A stretch of DNA of 64,000 nt, taken from the NCBI GenBank assembly GCA_030407315.1, contig JALQPE010002300.1:1-64000 (forward strand). The letters are read 5' to 3'. The translations under genes and the position numbers were made by a program. This document shows, piece after piece, positions 29,996-40,938 of this stretch. The DNA is from Asparagopsis taxiformis (taxonomy: Eukaryota; Rhodophyta; Florideophyceae; Bonnemaisoniales; Bonnemaisoniaceae). The notes beneath the pieces are model-generated. The model searched no databases and was not told where the DNA came from. It saw only the letters and a program-made list of their open reading frames with translations. The first letter of the stretch is position 1. The number at the start of each line of letters is the position of its first letter.

Positions 29996-31764
29996 ACACC
30001 GTAGTGCGTATTCAACCTACGCGTGGTGACCCGTTTCTGCGTAGGTATCAGGGGATTAGTGCGCAGGCGGGAGTGTTGGCGCTGCGTTTCCCGAGCAGTA
30101 TAGCCAAGGCTCTGCGCGCGCATACGAACGTCCTGAAACGTCATACGGGGGTTCTTGGACACATCATCCCGCAAAACGTGTTGTGAATATGATAATAATC
30201 CATCGATGTAAATCGCCATGAGGGAGTGCTCGAGGAATGCGTCACCGCACCTCAGGGCTTCCCTTCGGAGACGGAAGGCGAACTGGTCTTCAGTCTCTGC
30301 TACGCCTTGGCGCATTTGCGTGACTTGACGGTACGCGTGTTGGAGTACCGACTCCTTCGCGTACGCGAGTAACAGCCAGTTGACGGCTTCCGGATAGGAA
30401 TTGATGATATCAATTCCCGGGCGTGCGTCGGCGAAACCCGTACCTCGGCCGACGTAAGAGAGCATCGTTTCACGAGCCTCCCCAGCCATGAAATATTTCA
30501 TGAGCGGGAGGGCTGCTCCTTCGGCCACGCCGGTTTCATCACACGCAAACTTGAAGTTCTTCAAGAACGCCAGAACGGCGATTGGGTCTTCACCAGTGAA
30601 GAGCGGTACGGTCATGACATGCCTGAGCTGTCTTGCCGTCCGGGACAGCCGCTGGGCGAATTCATCGTCGTAGCGGTTGTCTTGGTTCCGCAACCTATAT
30701 GTGCGGTAAGATAGGGCTTTCGTGAAGCGCTCGTTAAGCGGCCTGAATTCGACAAGGCCGGGGTAAGACGAGTCTGGTGACTCTTCCGCCCGGGGGCGTT
30801 CTTGGTGTGGGGCTTGAGCACATGATTCACGCGTGAGGTCCACCTAGCGACGGGCTTCTTCATGTTCCCTATTTTCCCTGCGGGGGTCATGGTTCGATGG
30901 GTCTCCACCGGTCGGTTCCATTCGAACCGGTCGAGCGGCGTCATCGTTCCGTCCCGCCCTGCTGCGAGGAGAGAGCGGACTTAACGGCGCCTCGGCGTCC
31001 TGCATTTCTGTCACGGCGTCCCGGACGAGATGCGGAATTTCGAGCCTTAGGGCCGTCTTGAGTCGCGTGTAAACGCGTTCGGTCACGACCGACTCCAGTT
31101 GTCTGGTCACGATGGGAACGATTTCGGAGATCAGCGAGGCGCGCATATCGTCATAAGCTGCCTGTGGGTGAATGGCGCGGTCGATACGCACCTCCTCGCG
31201 AGCGATTTCACGGGCTACCTCCCGTGCGATAGCCCGGATCTCCTGCGGGGCAACTGCCGTGGCAGGCGGCTGCTTCAAAGCCGCACTAGCAGGGGCAGTG
31301 GCCGTGCTTGGCATCCGTGGGGGCCTGTCCGAAAACAGTCCTGTGGATGGCAATGTGGTCAAGCCGAGGCTGGGAAGCGGGTCAATATGGATAGAGGGCT
31401 CGCGAAGCACTCTCTTCCCCTCGCTTGTGCTGTTCGCTGCAGCAGGCGTCGGCTCTTGAGCCACCGATAATTCATCACCTCTAGGGGTAGGCGCCACTAC
31501 AGGAAGTGTAAGTGGCCTAGCGCCCATCCCTGAGTCCACGCTTGACAGCGAGTGGACATTTTCCGCCGGGGGCGGCGACTTTGGAGGTGTCGCCGCTGAA
31601 ACTGCCGAGGCAGTCTTCTTTCGCGCGTTTGCGCGAGTTCGGGGAGGGGAGCTTCGCGGCACGCTTGCTGCCCTCCTTTTTCTACGACTAGCAGTCGTAG
31701 TGGCCGAGGATTTTCGCTCCTTGGCTAGTGAGCTGGCCGTCGGCTCATCGATGCCGGGGGCCAT
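29959..31764 (-). pseudogene. LTR-retrotransposon gag, truncated, with one in-frame stop
   Basis: From ATG 31,764 the frame runs 306 codons to TAG at 30,844-30,846 and continues in the same frame for 294 codons. The N-terminal part is Pro/Ser/Lys/Arg-rich. Residues about 170-250 are helical (EIAREEVRIDRA type). The part after the stop (RQLRHVMTVPLFTGEDP, then FLKNFKFACDE and YAKESVLQHAYRQVTQMRQG) resembles Ty3/Gypsy capsid proteins. No zinc knuckle, protease or polymerase follows, because the element is cut at about 30,005 by the CAGACAGT array; the last 15 codons come from the array. The TAG could be a nonsense mutation or a readthrough site. Confidence 0.65.
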
Positions 31765-32066
31765 TCTGTTCGCTCACCGAAATGAATATAAATAATTTGG
31801 TTGAGATTATGCTCCTCCGAGCTACGGTGTTTAACGTCTGTCGACGGCTACCTCACACGAATTTTCGTCGATTTACAGGGCCTGCAGCTCCGGGCGTACC
31901 CGTTCTGACTTTCTTCGTACCTCGCGTACGGTATACTTTCCTTTCCTTTGTTACTTTCCTAGTTTTTGACGCTGACAAAGCGGTGTACAATGCTCACCAG
32001 CGGAGATGTTTTAGCAACCTAGGTTGATCAACAGCGTCCCGAACGCTTCTAGGTCGAGAGACCAAA
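31765..32066 (-). other. Leader and primer binding site of the gag element
   Basis: On the minus strand, TGGTCTCTCGACC (32,052-32,064) lies two bases inside the LTR edge at 32,067 and starts with TGG, as expected for priming by a tRNA 3' end. The tRNA was not identified. The rest is untranslated leader. Confidence 0.55.
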
Positions 32067-33055
32067 TGTAGGACCTTAGCCCTTACCTCCGAGGAGGATT
32101 ACAGGATAGGGATAAGGCTTCGAACTCACGAGTGAGAGCGCCGATTCCACGAGGTTGACGCCTCGTGCGATCCTAGTAGCCCGAGGGCTGTGTCGGGTGG
32201 ATCGATCCCTCGGAGCCCGGACACCTGTCTCCCAACCCGGTAGCGGGTGGTAGAGCGGGGTCCGGGACGGCTGGATCTAACCGGCCGGAGGGATCTATCG
32301 GCCGTGGCCGTCCTCAACCCACTCAAGGGTTAACTAGGCACTTAGCGCGATGGATCCCCGCGGGGATTGTGGTCGCCTCCACGCGTGGTTTTCACAAGAC
32401 GTATTCCGCAACTGTGATACCACTGACGGCAGCGGTCGGGACCGTTTGAAAAGCCTGCGGGCGTTGGCTTCGGTTGACCGGCCGGGGGTGCCAACCGACA
32501 GCACTCCCAGCCGGTAGCCTTGTCCCGGTGGGCGGAAGGCCCCTTCCGGTCGCCTAGCGGCGTTGAAAGAAGCGGGAAGGTTCTCCACTACCGTGGAGAC
32601 GAAATGCCCTAGGGCAATCCACGTGCACCCCCGCCGGAGGAGGCTCGCGGCGGGCAATTGGGGAAATGTGCGAGCGATCCCCAATTGGAGATCGAAACGG
32701 AGCAGCGGGTATCCGGTAAGGGAACTGCCGCCGCCGTTTAGTTGTACGTTAAACGACCACGGTCGAAAGATTTGGAACCGAGACGATCTACCTCTATTGT
32801 AGCTTAGTGGTCAATCCGTTGACCTTAAATGGTCAACGAGACTGCCGGGACCGGACCAGGACCAATGGTCCCGGTCCGGCGTCCAATGGACCTTGTGGGG
32901 TGTTTATGCGGCCCAGGGGCCTTACAGAGTAAGCTGCTACGTTGCTACGTGTAAACTAATAGAAACGGCTAGCCGTAACGTACACGCGCACAACTGTAAC
33001 GGGAGAATCCTCCCGCTCGCACACGTGTGTGACTAATCGCTCCTATATCGCTACA
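32067..33055 (-). mobile_element. 5' LTR of the gag-bearing retroelement
   Basis: About 989 bp. On the minus strand it begins TGTAGCGATA and ends GGTCCTACA, so it has TG...CA ends with the inverted tip TGTAG/CTACA. Its position next to a primer site and gag supports the call. It shares the TGTAGC start and some internal wording (TAGCGGGTGGTAGAGC against TAGAGGAAGTGGTAGAGC) with the solo LTR at 52,946-53,628, so the two are probably distant relatives. The matching 3' LTR is absent. Confidence 0.6.
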
Positions 33056-33701
33056 CGTTGCACGCTCACCGAAGGGTCCCGCGCAAGCAATGTGGCCCGG
33101 TGCCAATGCAAGGCGGCACGCGCCCATTCGCCCTTGGGCGACAATTGCCTTGCCACGTCACCGCGGCCATTGATTCCCAACGCGGCTCTTCGCGGCTGAT
33201 TCCCTATCGAGCACCCACTCACGCTCTCGAGCGTACCGCTTAAGCGACCCCTCCTGGCGCCCATTCCAGACGCCTGGAATTGTCCCTCCCGCGACCGCTC
33301 GCAGCGCAATACGGGACGAGTCCCACACGCGGCTCGGACTTGGGTCGACTCAACAAGTTTTGTTTGCAGTCTTTTTTATGGAAACTTTCTTCACCCGCAG
33401 ACGATATCGTCTGCTCTAGTGCTAGTTGCTCTCCAAACCTCCAACGTAGCATGTTTCCAGAGTCAATGTCCTGCAGCGAATTGTTCTTGAATAATTTTGC
33501 TGTAGAGACTGACTAATCGAAACCGTGTTCAGATTGATATTGCAGCGTAACAAACAAGTTTTCAGTCAAACGATGTTCTCCGGACGCGTCCGGCTTGGCA
33601 GTACTCAAAACTTTGGCGCCCTACCAAACCTTTTTCTGTTTCCTTCCTCTCGTTTGTAAACTCCATTCTACTTCAATGACTTATCCTTCGGAGACAAAGT
33701 C
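33056..33701. other. Unassigned DNA between two LTRs
   Basis: The first 270 bp are GC-rich, then the sequence becomes AT-rich. Short frames only, nothing recognised. Confidence 0.35.
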
Positions 33702-34266
33702 TGTTGGTTCTTGCATAATGGGTATTCCCAGGAAAAGAATGGAAGAGGTATCGACTGAGGAAACGGGAAAGATGACGAAACTGTTGAAGCACTGGAATTG
33801 GCCCTGAGGGGCTCAATTACGTGAGAAAACTTTGACCCTCGATTTCTCCTAGGAGTGCTCTAGGCGCTCCGAAACCTATCTCATAGTGTTCAGCGTGCCC
33901 GAATTAGTGGGGTAGCAACTTCTCCGAAGCTTCTACGACCTTTCTTCCTGGAGATAATAGCGTCTGAAGTTTCAATTTGATTGTCATACTTTCAATTAGT
34001 AATTAGAAAAGCCAGGATGGGTTGCCATCATGGCAGAGGGAAAATGTTATGATAAGTGTACACGTGTGGATGATATGATAGAGAAGCCCACGTGTACCAG
34101 ATTGGCAGCGGGTGCTTGCTAGGACAGACTGTCAGTGACAGTCTGTCTGAAGCAGCCATGAACAGGCTGTCCTTAGCACCGCTGGCGCACCTCGGCGAGA
34201 ATACAAATAATGTAGTGAGCTCGCAGATTCAATAAACGCCCGGTAAGCGACCAATTCGTTTCAACA
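33702..34266 (+). mobile_element. 5' LTR of copia element Z
   Basis: The 3' edge is firm: TTTCAACA at 34,266 directly before the primer site. The sequence from about 33,785 onward aligns with the Y-element LTR (GAAGCACT, GGGGCTCA, TACGT, CTCTAGGCGCTCCGAAACC, TGCCATCATGGCA). The 5' edge at TGTTGG is a guess because the first 80 bp are diverged. It contains the near-perfect dyad ACAGACTGTCA-G-TGACAGTCTGT at 34,124-34,146. Confidence 0.7.
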
Positions 34267-34280
34267 GGTTATGGGCCCAG
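34267..34280 (+). other. Primer binding site of Z, half-tRNA-iMet type
   Basis: GGTTATGGGCCCAG follows the LTR directly. It is complementary to the anticodon-arm region of initiator tRNA-Met rather than its 3' end, the arrangement known for Drosophila copia. The same 14-mer follows the LTRs of X and Y. Confidence 0.85.
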
Positions 34281-35017
34281 CGCGCTCGTAGGTCGTTTCA
34301 ATATCTCTCGCGCTTCGGTAAGTGCGTCGCTTGCGTCGGCGTTCTCTTACCTCTTTCGTCTTGTTTTCAACTCGTTTTGTCTTGTTTTCGTTTACTCGCC
34401 TTTCTGCCGTGCTGCGCCTTCCCGCGCGTCCACGCTCTTGCGGCCATCGCCGCGTTCTTCCTTCGCCACCGCGCCACCTCTGTCGCCACCCGGCAACCTC
34501 TGTCGCCGCGCCGGCACTGTGTCATCCTGTCACTGACACTGACATCCTGTCATTCACACTGTGTCACACTGACACTCTGTCATCTTGCCATCCGTCTCTG
34601 GGTCATCGTCATCAGGTGACATCATTCTTTTATCTGGGGTTCGCGTGCGAAGGAAAAAGTTTGGCCAGCGTCGTTGCTGGGGTTTGAACCAAGGATCTAT
34701 ACATCGCCGTGGACCGTCCAACCGACTCGGCTACCGGGCCATTCAAGGCCCAATTACTGGAATCGACCTTTGCTTTTATATTGGCTAGTCTATACCTTTC
34801 TCAACTCGGTCCTGCTCTTGTAAGACAGTGACCTTGTCCTGATCGGTATAGCGTTATAGCCTTTACATATCACCGAATAAACTCATCAAACGTTTGGTTT
34901 TATTGTCAACTGTTTCCACAAGTAAGTTTATACCTTTCACCTTTCGGTCTATTTCAAGGTTTAGACCTTAGTATTGATCGGTATAACTTCTAACTCTCTT
35001 GTTCTCTTCTCTCTGCA
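34281..35017 (+). other. Leader of Z with a likely intron and an antisense tRNA-like segment
   Basis: A donor CGG/GTAAGTG sits at 34,318 and is conserved in Y. A second donor-like CAA/GTAAGT is near 34,919. A pyrimidine-rich acceptor TTCTCTCTGCAG ends at 35,018. There is no ATG on the plus strand between these sites. On the minus strand, 34,680-34,740 contains Pol III-like A (TAGCCGAGTCGG) and B (GGTTCAAACCC) boxes. Confidence 0.5.
34680..34740 (-). other. tRNA-derived segment, antisense to element Z
   Basis: The A box (34,722-34,733) and B box (34,680-34,690) are spaced as in a tRNA, and a 4-bp D-stem and a 7-nt T-loop can be formed. The acceptor and anticodon stems do not pair, so it is not a working tRNA gene. 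The same segment sits at 59,635-59,690 in Y. Confidence 0.55.
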
Positions 35018-35464
35018 GTGTCTAGCAGTGACGAAGACCGCGTGGAACCGCGCACCGACGAGCAGCCTCCCAGGCTTCGTCGCGAGGGGGAGTCTCTTCA
35101 AGACCGGGTCTTCCGCAAAGCCTACAGCATCGCCGAAAGGAGGGATAACAAGAAGAAGTACGCCGCTCACAAGAAGGCAAACCGCTCGAGGTGTCACCAC
35201 TGCAACGTCTTCCTCAACTTGACTCTAGACTCGGCGGAGTTGAACTCCGCCGAGTCTAGAGTCGCACACTTTAGCGGCTCTAGACATAAGAAGACTATCG
35301 AACGCCTCAAGGAAGGTGGTCTCAAGGTCTGCGAGCCCTGCGGTGTCATCGTTCGCACCCAGAGCGAGTTCGACAACCACCTCCGCGGTAGCCGCCACCG
35401 TGGCATCGAAAAGACTCTCAAAGCCGTTAAAGCCTCTAAGGCTTCTTCCTCCTCCGATAAGTAG
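35018..35464 (+). CDS. Extra ORF of copia element Z with two U1-type zinc fingers
   Basis: About 148 codons begin just after the acceptor TGCAG and end TAG at 35,464. The first codon is GTG, so an upstream exon or a non-AUG start must supply initiation. The protein is acidic, then basic (RRDNKKKYAAHKKANR), followed by two fingers: CHHC...H-x5-H, and CEPC...HLRGSRH with 12 residues between C and H and five between the histidines, the spacing of U1/matrin fingers that often bind RNA or DNA. The tail is Lys/Ser-rich. In this copy the first finger carries nine extra residues from a palindromic insertion (35,221-35,263), which should disrupt it; Y lacks them. The ORF sits upstream of gag-pol, unusual for copia. 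Confidence 0.6.
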   Translation: MSSSDEDRVEPRTDEQPPRLRREGESLQDRVFRKAYSIAERRDNKKKYAAHKKANRSRCHHCNVFLNLTLDSAELNSAESRVAHFSGSRHKKTIERLKEGGLKVCEPCGVIVRTQSEFDNHLRGSRHRGIEKTLKAVKASKASSSSDK

Positions 35465-35648
35465 TACTCCTCTTCTCTAGACACAATAGAAATCTAGCTG
35501 ATTTCTCTTTGATAAACCTTGTTTTCTTGTTCTCCACTCATCTTGCTCTTAGCTAAAAGTCTCTATCCTATAGATCCCAGCTTGGTCCTAGACGACTATC
35601 GGTTGTCCACTTGGGAAGGGTCGAACAGATAAGACATAATACAGAACC

Positions 35649-38052
35649 ATGGAGAGCAATTCATCCGGCATTCGCATTGAAAAGCTGGACTACTCCAACT
35701 TCCACTCATGGAAGCAAAAGATGGAGCTCATCCTCGGACACCGCGAGGTGGACGAAATGATCGATCCTGACCTACGTCCTCCACGCCCGGCAGAACAGGA
35801 AGCACTGTCCAAGTGGCTTCGCAAAGATAAGACTGCTCGGATGACCATCGGGATCACGTTGTCTGATGAGATGCTCAAGAACGTCTCACACACCACTACT
35901 GCTCTGGAAATGTGGCAGGAGATCTGTAACGTGCACCAAAGGCACACTCTCCTAAACAAACTAGCTGCAAGGCGTGATTTCTATACTGCCACTATGAAGC
36001 CCGGTGAACAGATGCTCGTCTACATTATTCGTGTTCGACAGATGGCCTCGGTCCTCAGCTCTATGGGCGTGATCATCGACAACAAGGAAATGGCTATGGC
36101 TGTCCTCAATGGCCTTCCTTCTTCCTTCCAGACACTCATTACTGCTCTTGATGCTATAGGTGATGAGGATCCTACATTCACCTTCGACAAAGTCCGCAGT
36201 CTCCTTCTTCAGGAGGAACGTAGAGCTTCTATTTTGAAACCTGGAAGCTCTTCTTCTGACTCGGCTGCATTATTATCCAGGTCTGGGAAACAGCCCGGCA
36301 GTAACCGAAAGAAATGCACTCATTGCGGTCGTACCAACCACACTGAACCGTATTGTTGGCAAAAGTATGGCCGTCCATCCCGCTCTCGGCCTGCACGGTC
36401 TACACCTTCTGCCATGGTTACTCTCACCGATTCAGAAGGCAATCCTCCATCAAACTCTGTTTCCGCGTCTACTTTCCATAATGATGAAGAGAAAGAGTAT
36501 GTTTGCCTCATGTCAACTACTCCTGGATCTCTTCATACATCAACTTGGTACATAGACTCTGCTGCCACCTCTCACATGACCTTCGATCGCTCCATGTTTG
36601 TTTCCTATAAGTAAATAACACCGTTCTCCGTAACTCTGAGAGATAAGTCTACCTCAATGGCAGTCGGCCGTGGTGATGTTCGTTTAATGATCTCTCTATA
36701 TGGGGAAATAAAACAGTGCATACTTCGTGACGTCCTCCACGTTCCCTCTTTTGTATTTTCTCTCATCTCCGTCAGCACCCTCACTACTCGAGGCATATCG
36801 GTGCAGTTCAATAACAATACAGTCATCATCATCCTGACTCAGAACAACAAACCGATAGCCACTGGACGGAGAAGCAAGGGACTCTATGCCATTGATCTCT
36901 TCTCGTCAGAGGCCCCAAAAGACCATGTGCAGCAAACAGCCTGTGTGGCCTCGCTACAGCTCTGGCACGAGCGGCTCGGGCATGTCAACAAGTCCGGTAT
37001 CTCACGCATGGAACAGCTATCTGCCGTGAAGGGCCTCCGAATCAAATCTCAGAAATCAGATGAAGGTGCCCCATGTGAAGGATGCATAACCGGCAAAATT
37101 CCCCGAGCAGCTATTCCAAAGCTCTCCGAAACGAGAGCATCTGAGCTACTCCAGTTGGTTCACACAGATCTGGCAGGGCCGATGGAAGTACTCTCGAAAG
37201 GGGGAGCTCGATACTTTGTGACATTCATCGATGACAAGTCCCGATGGCTAACGGTATACCCGCTCCACCGTAAGTCCGATTGCTTCGACTCCTTGCAGAG
37301 ATTCCTGCGCATTGCTGAAACGCAAACTGGTTGTAAACTCCGCCAACTACGCTCGGATGGAGGGGGAGAGTTCTTCTCAAACGACTTTACCTCCTTCCTC
37401 GACAGCAAAGGAATCAAACGTCAGACCACCTGTGCATACACTCCGCAACAGAATGGTGTGGCAGAGAGAATGAACAGAACCCTCAAAGATCAAATTCGTG
37501 CCATGCTCCATCACAGCAACACCCCATTCGAGTTCTGGGCAGAAGCACTCTCCTGTGCTGCCTACATTCGTAACCCTGTCACCAGCCGCTCCCTGCCAAC
37601 TGGAAATACTCCGTATGAGATCTGGTATGGTAGGAAACCGAGTATTGCTCATATGCGAACGTTCGGAAGTAGATGCTGGTACAAAACGCCTGATAAACTT
37701 CTTCAGACCCTTAATTTGCGGGCAAAGGAAGCAATTATGCTTGGATACGCAAGCTCCCAGAAAGCCTACAAACTGTGGGACACAGCAAATGAAAAGGTCG
37801 TTGTGTCGCGAGACGTAGTGTTCGACGAGCTGCAGAAGAAGAGTTTACCATCTTCTAATACAGACTACAACAGCGTTGATGCTGCTCCTGAGTCCAATAC
37901 TGAGCCATGGGATGGAGACAGCAAGTCTGGTCTCTCTACCAAACAGGATACTCCTCCTTCATCCCATTCGGACTCTGACTCTGACACCAACGCTCCACAA
38001 CCTCAATCTCCTCCACCAACTCCCTCAGCATCTACTGATGAGTCTCTCCTTA
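35649..38052 (+). pseudogene. Copia Gag-Pol of Z, interrupted and truncated
   Basis: ATG 35,649 starts a Gag like that of Y, with the zinc knuckle CTHCGRTNHTEPYC and the protease site WYIDSAATSH. TAA at 36,612-36,614 breaks the frame, which then continues unchanged. After it come the integrase zinc region (LWHERLGH, CEGC) and the DDE core (HTDLAGP, RSDGGGEF, QQNGVAERMNRT). The frame ends abruptly after DESLLN at 38,052, where the composite-element terminus begins. Reverse transcriptase and RNase H are missing. The copy is non-functional. Confidence 0.9.
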
Positions 38053-38290
38053 ACGTCTGTGTTCTCGGAAATGGTCGCGGACGTCCACAACCTCTAGTAC
38101 ACCTAGTATTACTAGGCGGACGTCCATGTTCTCCAGTATTTTTGGATGTCCGCCTAGAACCGGACGTCCATGCGGTCTAGTACGTCTAGTATTACTAGGG
38201 CGACATTCATTGTTTCTAGTACCACGGATGTCCCCCTCGGGATGGACTTCCGCCATGTCTATGTCCACCTAGGACGGGCGCCGGTTCAGA
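38053..38290 (+). mobile_element. Terminus of the composite element, copy 2
   Basis: Begins ACGTCTGTGTTCTCGG and is the inverse of 22,501-22,717. It starts inside the copia pol frame of Z, while copy 1 ends inside a methyltransferase frame, so the shared base at 38,053 marks the element edge. Confidence 0.8.
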
Positions 38291-39699
38291 AATTCAAATA
38301 TTTCGACCCCAGAAATTTCTGCCGCCGTGCTCGACATGGATGTCCGCATCCATCACGGCGACCACTCTATTTTTCCTTGTCGGTCGACACCAATTTCGTC
38401 TTTAATTTTTTCATCCTCTCGCTCACACCCCCTTCCTGTTGGTGCTCACCTCCCCCGTACTGTACCTCAAACACCCCCAATACCACTCTAGCACGCATTT
38501 TCAGCTACCTATCCCCACTTCCACGGTGCACATCTCCATTCCATACCTACTTTTCTGCTCTACCGTACAGATTTCGTATAACCAGTCCTCATACTACCTC
38601 AGAATAGGGAAAAACACCCCCTATCTCCTCGACCATGCTCTCCCCCAACACCTTTGCAACGTATTGTTCTTCAATACCCTCTCTCCTCTACCTTCAACCC
38701 CTCTCCTTCGCCCTCTCCACAAACTTCCCCTGCAGCTTACTCCTCCGAAACCTCTCACTCCCCATCCCGTACCCGACCTGCTCCACCCCTCCCTCCCTCA
38801 GCTGCTCCATGCCCCCACGCCATCCGCATCTTCGATACCGTATACACCACCACCACCACCACCACCGGCCCACGCCGTCTCCCCAGAAACCTCCCCGCTC
38901 TGAAACACATATCAACCCCCCACTTCGCACCCTTCCTCCTAACTCCCCTCCCTCCCCAAATACAATAACCCCTTCTTCTCCATCACATCCCCACTCACCA
39001 CAGCCAGAACAGACGCTACCCCCTCCCCCTCTTTCTCCTCACTTTCCTAAAAACCTCTCCTCTCGGGGCGTTCAACCGCACCCTCTTACGGTCCCACCTA
39101 AACACCTCCTCCGCCCTCACTACCCCAACAACCCGCAGCGTCTCCCCAATCCCCATAATATGCTTGTCGGCACTCCTCTCCGAATCACACTCCAATCTAA
39201 ACCCGCACTCAGTACATTTCCACCTCCCCCTGTACCATCCCAAGATTGCATCCCTCCACAGAACACATCCTCATACCACAGAAGAATTTTCTTCCTCTCA
39301 TACCTCATCCTTAAAACCTCCATCAGCTCCATGTAAATTTCGATGTAAATATTTTCTCTACTATGCAATCTCAAACATGTACGAGCCTATGACTTTCCGC
39401 TTTGTCACCCTTGAATATTGGTACTCATGTATTCATAAAATAGGGCCACCCACATCCCTATCCCGTTCTGCAAGCTTTACAAACCACTAGACGCATACTC
39501 CACAACTATACAACAAACACTACTCGCTATTTCGGACGACGCGGTACACAAGTAGCGTAGTCTGAACCTTCCGTGACGCCTTCCCTGATGCGTACAAGTG
39601 CGAAAGACGTCTAGACTACTACTACTACGATATAGTATATCAGAAGTGAGTGCGGGAATTTTCGGCACAGGAGATGCTCGGCCACCAAATTGATTTTTC
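38291..39699. other. Subterminal region of composite copy 2, inverse of 21.07-22.5 kb
   Basis: C/T-rich on plus. Relative to copy 1 it has an extra (CCA)n run at about 38,847-38,870, lacks about 27 bp containing a palindrome, and has other small indels, some not multiples of three. No secure gene. Confidence 0.5.
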
Positions 39700-40626
39700 G
39701 GAAATTTTAGAATTTCTGGGATGGTCAGCAGTGCAATCGAGCTGGACATCCACCGGACGTCCATTTCAGGTTGGTCGTGAGAGAGTGGGGTGGGACCATG
39801 ATGGAACAAGGACCAAGACCTGTCCGTGACGTGTTGAGCCTGAAATCGACCCTTCGTCAGACGCCATTTAGCCTTACAGTTAGTGCTTACAGAAGCCAGT
39901 GATGACCCCACTCGGGGCGGCGGCCGGTTCCTGGGGCCTTTGTGGCCAAATTAGACACCATGATTTGAATTAAAATTTGGGCTATTCTCAAAAACATGCA
40001 CATGTGAACATGTTTTTGAGATGGGGGTGTGCCGTACGGCACAATCGACCGCCCAAATCGATGTTTTTTGCAATATTTTTTTCTGCGCTGAATTATAGAA
40101 TTTCTGGGCTGGCCAGCAATGCATCTGAGCTGGACATCCACCGGACGTCCATTTCAGGTTGGGCGTGTGCTGCCTACATCCACGCATTGCAGCAACTAAG
40201 CAGGCGGGTTCACTACTAATACAAAGTGCACGGAATATGAGTAATGTGATGGGTGGGTAGTGTTTGTGTTGAGGGAGTAAGGCGGGACCATGATGAAACA
40301 CGGAAGAAGATGTCACCCTAGCATAACTTAGGCTTAAAGCCTGGAATCGAACCTTCGTAAGACGCGATTTTGGCTTACAGTTGGTGCTTACAGAAGCCAG
40401 TGATGACCCCGCTCGGGGCGGCGGCTCCGGTGCCTGGGGCCGTTGTGGCCAAATTGGACACCTTGATTTGAATTAAAATTTGGGCTATTCTCAAAAACAT
40501 GCACATGTGAACATGTTTTTGAGATGGGGGTGTGCCGTACGGCACAATCGACCGCCCAAATCGATGTTTTTTGCAATATTTTTTTCTGCGCTGAATTATA
40601 GAATTTCTGGGCTGGCCAGCAATGCA
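39700..40626 (+). repeat. Double-hairpin repeats HR11-HR12 plus a partial unit
   Basis: A truncated unit lies near 39,700-39,735; full units are at 39,960-40,123 and 40,461-40,626, 501 bp apart. They lie downstream of the minus-strand ParB/dioxygenase pseudogene, as HR6-HR10 do for copy 1, but with two full units instead of four. Confidence 0.95.
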
Positions 40627-40938
40627 TCTGAGCTGGACATCCACCGGACGTCCATTTCAGGTTGATCGTGTATCGTGCACGTCCACCCATTACCGGAAGC
40701 AAGTAGGCGATGAAGCACGTACAAACCCAATTGTTCTGCTATTTCTAGCATAGACTATCGAGTCTAGAGATGTGAGGGAATCGTCCTGGAAATCATGCTC
40801 CAACCCACGAGGGAATGGACAATCTAGTTTGAAAGCATGGAACGGAAGTACATTATAGTAGGTCCATAGATTGAAAGTGATAAAGGAGATGATTATATTC
40901 TCGATAATCGTTTCCTAAAGTAGTTGTTGTTAAGCTAT
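40627..40938. other. 3' flank of the ParB/dioxygenase copy 2
   Basis: Inverse of 18,883-19,192, no gene. Confidence 0.5.

Noticed and set aside
33056..33360. GC-rich segment considered as a ribosomal RNA fragment
   Set aside because: No recognisable conserved rRNA core sequence was found.
34680..34740. Functional tRNA gene
   Set aside because: Acceptor and anticodon stems do not pair in either copy, so only a tRNA-derived segment is called.
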